From: Chromera velia
Taxonomy: Eukaryota; Sar; Chromeraceae
Direction: 5' to 3'
DNA: 64,000 nt
Assembly: GCA_018398765.1 (NCBI GenBank)
Contig: JAHBMJ010002485.1
Coordinates: forward strand, 5,001-69,000
Shown: piece after piece, positions 57,864 through 64,000 of the stretch
Position numbering within the stretch: position 1 is the stretch's first letter
Layout: every line of letters starts with the position of its first letter
Position numbers and translations under genes: made by a program
Notes under the pieces: generated by a model
The model's database searches: none
Told to the model about the DNA's origin: nothing
Seen by the model: the letters and a program-made list of their open reading frames with translations, nothing else

Positions 57864-59057
57864 AGCTTTCCCTCTCTGATGGACGGAGACCAACCTCGAG
57901 GGGCCGATGGCCGTTTTATCTCCAAAGGCCCTTCTGATCAAAGCTCCAGCCCCTCTGACTTGGACTTGTTGACCGCCAATGTCAACAAATTGGCGCAGTT
58001 GTTTCTTTTTTAGTCCACTTCTGTTCCATCTCCGACAGTCACTCCCACTCCCACCACTGACACGGGGAAATTCGCCCCATGGAAGTGCGAGCTCCCCTTC
58101 AAGGACACTCACGGGGGTAGAGTCACGATTGTGAAGGCGTTTGAAGACCACTGCAAAGTGCAGCCTGCGAGTGTGCCGTCAGACATCCGTGCAGCAGCAT
58201 TCCGCCAGGGTTTGCAAAAATACCCTGAACTCTACGATCTTGTCTCCGATCTCTCCCCCCCCGAGTCTGATGATGTCGAACACTGCAAGAATGTCATCTT
58301 ACAGTCGTCGGGGGAAACCGAACACAAGCGGATGTTCACAAACTTCCGCTCCCTTTTTACTCTGTCCACTTCCGACTCCTCCAACGTTGAGAAGTACATC
58401 GAGACGGTGAAGGCAGCCTGCCAAGAAATTTCCCGTCTCTCGTTGCAAGAAGAGATTGTCCCTGTGTGGTCCGAGGTGGGAGACAAAACCGACCTCAGCA
58501 CTTGGAGGGTGGAGAAGAAGCTTGTTCCCCTCCTTGACCCCCTCACCCGCCGTCAGGGGCAGCTCGCTTCCCTGGTCCTCATCAAAGGCATTTCCGACAG
58601 CACTGTGCGTGCGAATGTCGAGAGCAGCATCGCCCCCCATATGCCTTTCGACGGAGATGATGGTACGGTAGCCAAATTCCGCCACTTTGCCCAGCCCTCT
58701 TGTTTTTCCCGTCTCTCTGCCAGTCTGTCCATTCCCGCACAAACGCACGGCGTGCAGCTAACGGGTCGCTCTTCCACTGGCCATCCTCGGCCCCGTGCGA
58801 GTGGGCCGTCTCACAAGCGCCCTCACTGTGAGCACAAGACCCACCGTCCCGAAGAATGCCTGAAACAGCACTATTGCAGCGATTGTGATCACTAGGGACA
58901 TAAAACTGGTGACTGTGACCTCGCCCGTGACCACTTTGCCCTCTTGAGAGCCTACGCCTATAGCGGAGGCAGGGGCGGGTCCGGTGGGAATGGGGGCGGG
59001 CAGGGAAAGAGGAGGAAACAGTCTACAGGATCAGGGAAGGGGCGAGCTCGTCAGTAG
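57864..59057 (+). pseudogene. Copia gag region
   Basis: Gag-like sequence begins near MDGDQPRGADGRFISK and runs with in-frame stops at 58011 and 58893 to a basic Gly-rich tail. A zinc-knuckle CX2CX4HX4C is present near 58880-58920, with a TAG in the middle of it (58893-58895). Confidence 0.8.
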
Positions 59058-59783
59058 GGAGGGGCCCTAACTGGCGAGACGAATAAGTCAGAAGCATCGG
59101 ATGCAGATTCGGAGGCCTCCCCTGCAGCTGCCGCTGTAGGGCATTTATCACAGTCAGCTTTTTCTCTTCCTGTTTCTTCTGGTTTCTCTTTTGACGGTTT
59201 TGCGTGTTTGCTTGATCTGGGTGCAAATGGTACTATGTGCACTCATGGCTGGCTGAACAAGCATGCTGAAGAGTCAGGGTTGCAATGGACTGAGACTGAT
59301 TTGCCGACACCTCTTTCCGTTGTTACTGCTTGTCGAATGAAAGTGAGGATGTGGCGCCGTGCCACCATTCCTTGCAAACTAAATGGGCAGCCTGCTGTGT
59401 TGAAACCGTCCATCATGGAAACAGAAGCAGTCACCCTCCCACTTATCAGCAATCAGCGTCTCATCAAACTAGGCACGCGATTTGACTATCGGACTAGATC
59501 CTTGGCACTCTCTTCCACCGTTATCAATTTTCTCCGTGCAGCCAATGATCTATTTTTTCTGCCTCTGGAGATAGACGGAACTTCCCCGCCCGAGTCCTCA
59601 CCTGCTTTGAATTCCCCTTCTGTGTCTCCAGCGGCCGTTGCGGTGGACCCTGCATCGCCTGTGTCCCCTTCGTTGTCTCCTTCTCCGGTTGTCCTCGCAA
59701 ATGGGCACCTCCCCGCTTGTTTGAAGGCAGCCAAACAAAAGAAGCAGCATCGAGGAAATCGCACCCAGTCTCATGTTGTGTAA
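59058..59783 (+). pseudogene. Copia protease region
   Basis: The segment LLDLGANGTMCTHGWL is the aspartic-protease active-site region; the usual Asp-Ser/Thr-Gly reads Asp-Leu-Gly. Sequence after it (NQRLIKLGTRFDY…) fits the rest of the domain. It ends at a TAA at 59781. Confidence 0.7.
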
Positions 59784-59929
59784 ACCCATTCGGGAGAATC
59801 TGCTGTCTCTCCTCCCGTTTCATCATCTTGTGACAATTCTCCAGCCTCCGATCAGCCTCCTTCTCAGCAACCAAAATCTTTTCTCTCACAGGACTCCCCC
59901 CCCATCTCCATCAAAGCTACTGTTGATGA

Positions 59930-60700
59930 ACTCATCCGCGCATATCATGAATGGTTAGGACACGCAGGCATCGAGGCCACTTAGCGTTCCCTCCGTACGT
60001 CCCTTTCTGACCTTCTTCCCGGTTGCAGCAGCATTTCCCACCATGCCGTTCAACGCGCCCTGCTCCCATGCATCTGATGGGGTACGTGTGCACATGTGAA
60101 GCCGAGGCATGGGGGAGACGGCACCCGGAGGTCTTTGAAGGTTGATCACCTCGGGCAGCGAGTATGTTGTGACCTTATAATGGGGTTAAAAAGGGGGTAT
60201 TCATTGCACATCCAAGACCAGCATGATGACTGGCTCGCTCAAGAAGTAGTTGAAACAAAAGATTCTGCCATAATCCGTGCCGCCTATGATTGTTGGTCCC
60301 GCAGTCTGGAGGGTGATCTCACCCCTGAGGTGATGACCGATCACGAGACCGAATTTCAAGGTGATTGGTGTGAGTGGTTGGCTGAGCGGGAAGCCATAAA
60401 CCTCTTGACCCCTATAGGTAGCCACCACTCTCTCGGCAAAACAGAGCCGCGTTCCCATCGTGAGTGGCTCACGATTTTGCGGGGCATTCTCAGAGATCGA
60501 GGTCTTGACGATTCGCATTGGAAAGAGTTTGCTTCCCTTGCTACAGCCAAATACAATCATCAGCCTCGAGGGTCCACTCACAAGAGCCCATTCGAGCGAC
60601 GCTGGGGTGCCCAGCCACCCAGTCCTCCCATCGACGCCCTGTGTGACCTCCTTCAGACCTCCCGTCGCCCCTCTGCCGAGACGTCCCCATTCCCCATTGG
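59930..60700 (+). pseudogene. Copia integrase region
   Basis: A GAG-pre-integrase-type start (EWLGHAG… with downstream Cys pair) contains stops at 59982 and 60075. It is followed by the integrase core with VMTDHETEF (the TDxGxEF-type second Asp) and a downstream Glu region. The frame is open from 60096. Confidence 0.75.
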
Positions 60701-61579
60701 CTCGTCCGTCCTCTACCATCACCCTGACTATCCCCGCGCTAAGCTTGCACCCCTCTACACTTCTGCGACTGTTCTGCAGCGCATAAGTGAGCATGTGTTC
60801 CAATTGCATCTTCCTTCTGGACGGCCCATCCTGTCGCATCGCAGGTGTATCCGTCCCAATGATAGCCCCCACCCAGACCCTGTTTATGTTGTTCCGTTGC
60901 CGTCGGACTCCCCTTTTGAGTGCCCGGACACATCCGTTGGGTCTCCTCACCAGGCGCAGCAGCAACAACCGCAACAGTCTTCAGACATACAGTATCCGTC
61001 TGACCAGCCGCCCTCTCCCAAGTTTGACATCACTGATTTTGGCAAAGATGAGCTCATTCTTTGGTGGGATGAGAACACAGGCCGCTGTTTCCTTGGTAGT
61101 GTCCGTGCTGTCGACCCTGAAAGTGAGGGACAGGTTGAGATTCAGGCATGGGGATCAAACGGCAAGCAGCCTCTTGCAAGCCGACGCATGCAGCCTGCAT
61201 GGTACTCTCTCAGGGGCCGCCCCAAACTTTTATACGGTACGCAAGAACCTTTTGGGTGTGGGCCCGAGCTTTGCTTTCTGGTCCCAGAAGAGGTTGTTGA
61301 GCGAAACATTGTCCTATCTGCCGAGGGGACTCTCTCCTCCCACCTCTGTAACACTTACCGAAGTGTTCTCCTTGCAAGCGCAGAAACAGTGTTCCCTACC
61401 GATCGGTTGTCTTTCGATTCCCTTGCCTCCTCAGCAGCCGCGGCTGCCATCTTCCCTCCTCCCCCCCACCCAACTCCAGTTGCAGGTGCGTCTGTTGTAT
61501 ATTTGTGGAACGAGGACACTGAGGTGGGGCCCACTACATTCCAAGCTGCCACAACTCACATTCCTCTCCCACGCCGGGG

Positions 61580-62600
61580 GCTCACAGTAGAACAGCTCGA
61601 CGGGCGAGCCAAGTCCCGTACCGCAGAGTTACAGTCACTCGCCGACAATGATGTATACAAGCGAGTCCCAATCGCAGAAGTAGATGCCGAGCACCGCCGC
61701 TCTGCTGTGCCCACCCATTTTGTTGACACCGAGAAGCGTGTCGAAGAAGGTTCTTGGAAGTACAAGTCTCGAGTTGTTACTGATGGCACTCCTTTTTTCG
61801 ACTGCCGTGAAGGAGTCACAACGTCCTGCGCTACCGCTTCCCAGTTTGCCATGCGCATTGCCCTTGCCATGGCCTTTGCTCATTCTGACTTTGACCCCCG
61901 TGAAATCGTTGTGGCTGATGTAAAAACAGCGTACCTCACGGCTCTCCGTTCCGATTCCCTTTATGTACATCCCCCGAAAGATTACCTAGACCATGGGAAG
62001 TTCCTGTGGCTCCTCAACCGTGCACTTTACGGGCTCCGCGACTCTGGAAATTTATGGGATCGCTCTCGCAACAAGACGCTCGCAGCAGCAGGGTGGGTGC
62101 CTTCCTCTGTTCGAGGAATGTGATGGAAATAGACGGGTAAGCCTGAGGCCCCCACTTCCCGTCTCCTTGGTATCCTTCCCACGTTTGTTAACGACTTTGC
62201 CATCCTGCCTATTGGTCGGTCTGCAGTTTAGCTAGCACGCGAGATTGCAGCCAAAGGAGGTTACCAGATGAAGATCACCAAACCCAAAAACGGAACCCTC
62301 TGCTGGGCAGGGGTGGATTTCAATGTGTCACGGGACTCCGTGCACATCCACCAAACCGAGTACCTTCTGTCTCTCCCCCTTCCTGAGGGTATGGGGGATC
62401 CTGCAGATTCTTCTGCTTCTGTTCCCTCTTCCATCCCCACTCCTCCTCCTGATTTATTCCCCCTCCCCCCATCATCTCGCGAGCTTCCCTCTGAACCACT
62501 CCATTTCTTAACAGCCCAGGAAGGAAAAGCCTTTCATGAAAGGTTGGGGTGTTTTTTGTGGGTTGCACGAGATACTCGCCCCGACTTATCATAAAGGTGC
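61580..62600 (+). pseudogene. Copia reverse transcriptase region
   Basis: Copia RT motifs are visible: ADVKTAYL, RALYGLRDSGNLW, and the catalytic box region, which reads FVNDFAIL (near 62184-62207) instead of the usual YVDD. Then come GYQMKITKPKNG… and RLGCFLWVARDTRPD. Stops occur at 62121, 62130, 62229 and 62592. Confidence 0.8.
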
Positions 62601-62739
62601 AATCAACTAAGCCATCATTCCTCCGCTCCCACTCACGCCGACGCTGATTATCTCCTTTCCCTTCTCCGTTATGCCCGACGTACCACCACCTCCCGCATCC
62701 TCTGTATCTCTCGCTCTGACGTTCTTTCCACATCATCCC

Positions 62740-63300
62740 CCCTCTCCACTAAGTTATGGAGCGATGCCGCATTGGGGTCTGCCGGAAATGCGCATCCACA
62801 GTCTGGGTGGCTCTTCACTTTGAAGTCTGCTATCCTACACTGGTGGGCATTTTCCCAAAAGCGAGTCGCCCGGTCTTCCACCCGAGCTGAACTCTACGCT
62901 GCTCATGACCTTGTTGATTTCTTAGAGTGTCTCTTGCCTATCTTGAGATGCGTCTGGAAAGCGGGAGTCACGGCTGAAGTGGGGCCACTGTGGGGGTAGA
63001 CTCCAATGACTTGTTGAAGCTGGTTTCCAGTGAGATGCCCCATCCAACCAAGCGTGCCCTCCAATCCGTCATAGAGTCACTTCAGCTCTGCATCATCAAA
63101 AAATCGCCCTGCACACTCGTCCTGCACACCCTTTCCCTCCATGATACGCTAGATGAAGCTTCCATCCGCCTTTCGTTCGTCCCTTCCCATTCCAACGTGG
63201 CTGACCCCTTGATAAAGCCAATGTCCATTGAGCTTTTACTCCCTTTTTTCACTTCTCACTCCTCTCCTTCTGTCAAGTCGACCCCATCTCCGATTGTCCT
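62740..63300 (+). pseudogene. Copia RNase H region
   Basis: LWSDAALGSAG and RSSTRAELYAA are the Asp and Glu motifs of Copia RNase H. The tail ADPLIKPMS matches the conserved C-terminal signature, but in a different frame after a shift near 62990. Confidence 0.8.
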
Positions 63301-63332
63301 GTAAAAAAAAAAAAAAAGAAAGAAAGGAATGC

Positions 63333-63634
63333 ATGTAATCAGCCACTTATAGAGAGGAGGCGGGCGTGCATTGGTCGGCCCGACTTGGCCGGTCCCGTGC
63401 TGCTGCGTTGCCTATCGGTGCGGCGCGGCTTGAGATATTACGGAGACGAAGAAAATGCATGCGTCAATCCATGTTGTGAAATTGCTGAGTGAAATACTTA
63501 GGGTGATTCGATGGAACAACTCTCGATCGATGAGAGCAGAAGCCGGACAAACATCTTGTATTATTATTCTTGTATAGAGAACCGTGTAAGTGACTCGACT
63601 GATGTCCTTAACTGGACCATTCTAGTTCTCTTCA
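63333..63634 (+). repeat. 3' LTR of the Copia element (302 bp)
   Basis: Starts TGTAATCAGCC and ends CTCTTCA, directly followed by the ATATT target duplication. It has a single copy of the 97-bp unit. Confidence 0.95.
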
Positions 63635-63639
63635 ATATT

Positions 63640-64000
63640 CGAAATACCACTCGGAAATAGGCTTCTACTTTTGATGTTTGCATTGGCGCAGGAGGTCAAT
63701 CCTCCAGACATTAATCCTATCCTATCCTATGTTTGAGTATCGAACCTGGTATCGAACTTCAGTGAATCTATAAATGATACCATATATACAAATACGTATT
63801 CAACGCCGTCGTATTACAACATTAATAATTTAACATATTTAACTTTGGGTTTTAGTATCTTCATAATTCTTCGTACACGTTTTCTAGCATGTTGTCCGAG
63901 TCACTATTCTCTCTTGTTTAGTTATGTTTAGTAAAGACTAGATAATCCCAGTCTTCACTGTAGACTTCACACTGCTTAACATATTAAAGCATGCGGGCCT
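63640..64000. other. no supported feature
   Basis: AT-rich sequence to the end of the window with short TCCTA repeats near 63715-63732. Nothing else is recognisable. Confidence 0.5.

Larger units (their letters stand above)
57310..63634 (+). mobile_element. Ty1/copia LTR retrotransposon, full length but inactivated
   Basis: The LTRs (57310-57804 and 63333-63634) begin TGTAATCAGCC and end CTCTTCA, and are flanked by a 5-bp duplication ATATT (57305-57309, 63635-63639). A primer-binding-site-like TGGTAGCAGTTGG starts right after the 5' LTR. A purine tract precedes the 3' LTR. The order gag, protease, integrase, reverse transcriptase, RNase H identifies Copia. The polyprotein frame set by 57804 is kept to about 62.99 kb but is broken by stops at 58011, 58893, 59055, 59781, 59982, 60075, 62121, 62130, 62229 and 62592. 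Confidence 0.95.

Noticed and set aside
58896-58920. Idea that TAG is read through or reassigned in this genome, because many Copia segments are in one frame
   Set aside because: The traced XPD and BRCA2 exons contain no in-frame stops and XPD ends at an ordinary stop, so inactivation by point mutation is the simpler reading.

Overview
This is nuclear DNA of a eukaryote with dense spliceosomal introns. The introns are packed with microsatellites such as (GT)n, (GA)n, (CTGT)n, (TTTC)n and (CTG)n, and there are three short N runs typical of a draft assembly. No bacterial operons are present. The gene style (many short exons, TGCAG acceptors, low-complexity inserts in conserved proteins) and the mix of a Copia element, a LINE fragment and hAT-like MITEs would fit an alveolate or other protist alga such as the chromerid Chromera velia. 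That placement is an inference; the sequence alone does not name a species.

Two conserved DNA-repair genes dominate. A BRCA2 homologue occupies about 12.2-26.3 kb on the minus strand. I could trace 18 exon segments with compatible splice phases. They cover an N-terminal region, a tandem array of nearly identical 51-residue BRC units, the helical domain, OB1, a compact coiled-coil tower, OB2, a CxxC-x10-CxxC motif, OB3 and the C terminus. An ERCC2/XPD helicase gene (TFIIH, nucleotide-excision repair) occupies 42.7-53.7 kb on the plus strand. It resolves into 17 phase-consistent exons encoding 974 residues with all helicase motifs and all four Fe-S cysteines. A tRNA-Gly(CCC) gene sits inside XPD intron 8.

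Both repair genes start head-to-head with another gene. BRCA2 is divergent from a proline-rich octapeptide-repeat protein (27.1-28.6 kb). XPD is divergent from an unrecognised multi-pass membrane protein (42.05 kb and down, minus strand). Weaker gene evidence includes a Ulp1/C48-like protease fragment at 0.3-0.95 kb, exon-like pieces at 3.9-5.7 kb, a four-exon hypothetical gene at 8.9-10.7 kb, and a hypothetical gene at 32.2-33.9 kb with a probable homopolymer frameshift.

From 54.6 kb to the end the window is a transposon cluster: a decayed LINE-type reverse transcriptase, a 568-bp hAT-like MITE with a perfect 8-bp target duplication, and a complete Ty1/copia LTR retrotransposon (57310-63634, target duplication ATATT). 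The retrotransposon polyprotein is one long frame broken by in-frame stops rather than frameshifts. A second hAT-like MITE is at 37.06-37.29 kb. A small repeat architecture, a palindrome flanked by roughly 40-bp direct repeats, occurs at 21.6 and 40.6 kb. A roughly 360-bp dispersed repeat is present in introns of two genes. The remaining sequence, about 5.7-8.9, 10.7-12.2, 28.6-32.2 and 33.9-40.9 kb, shows no gene I can support.
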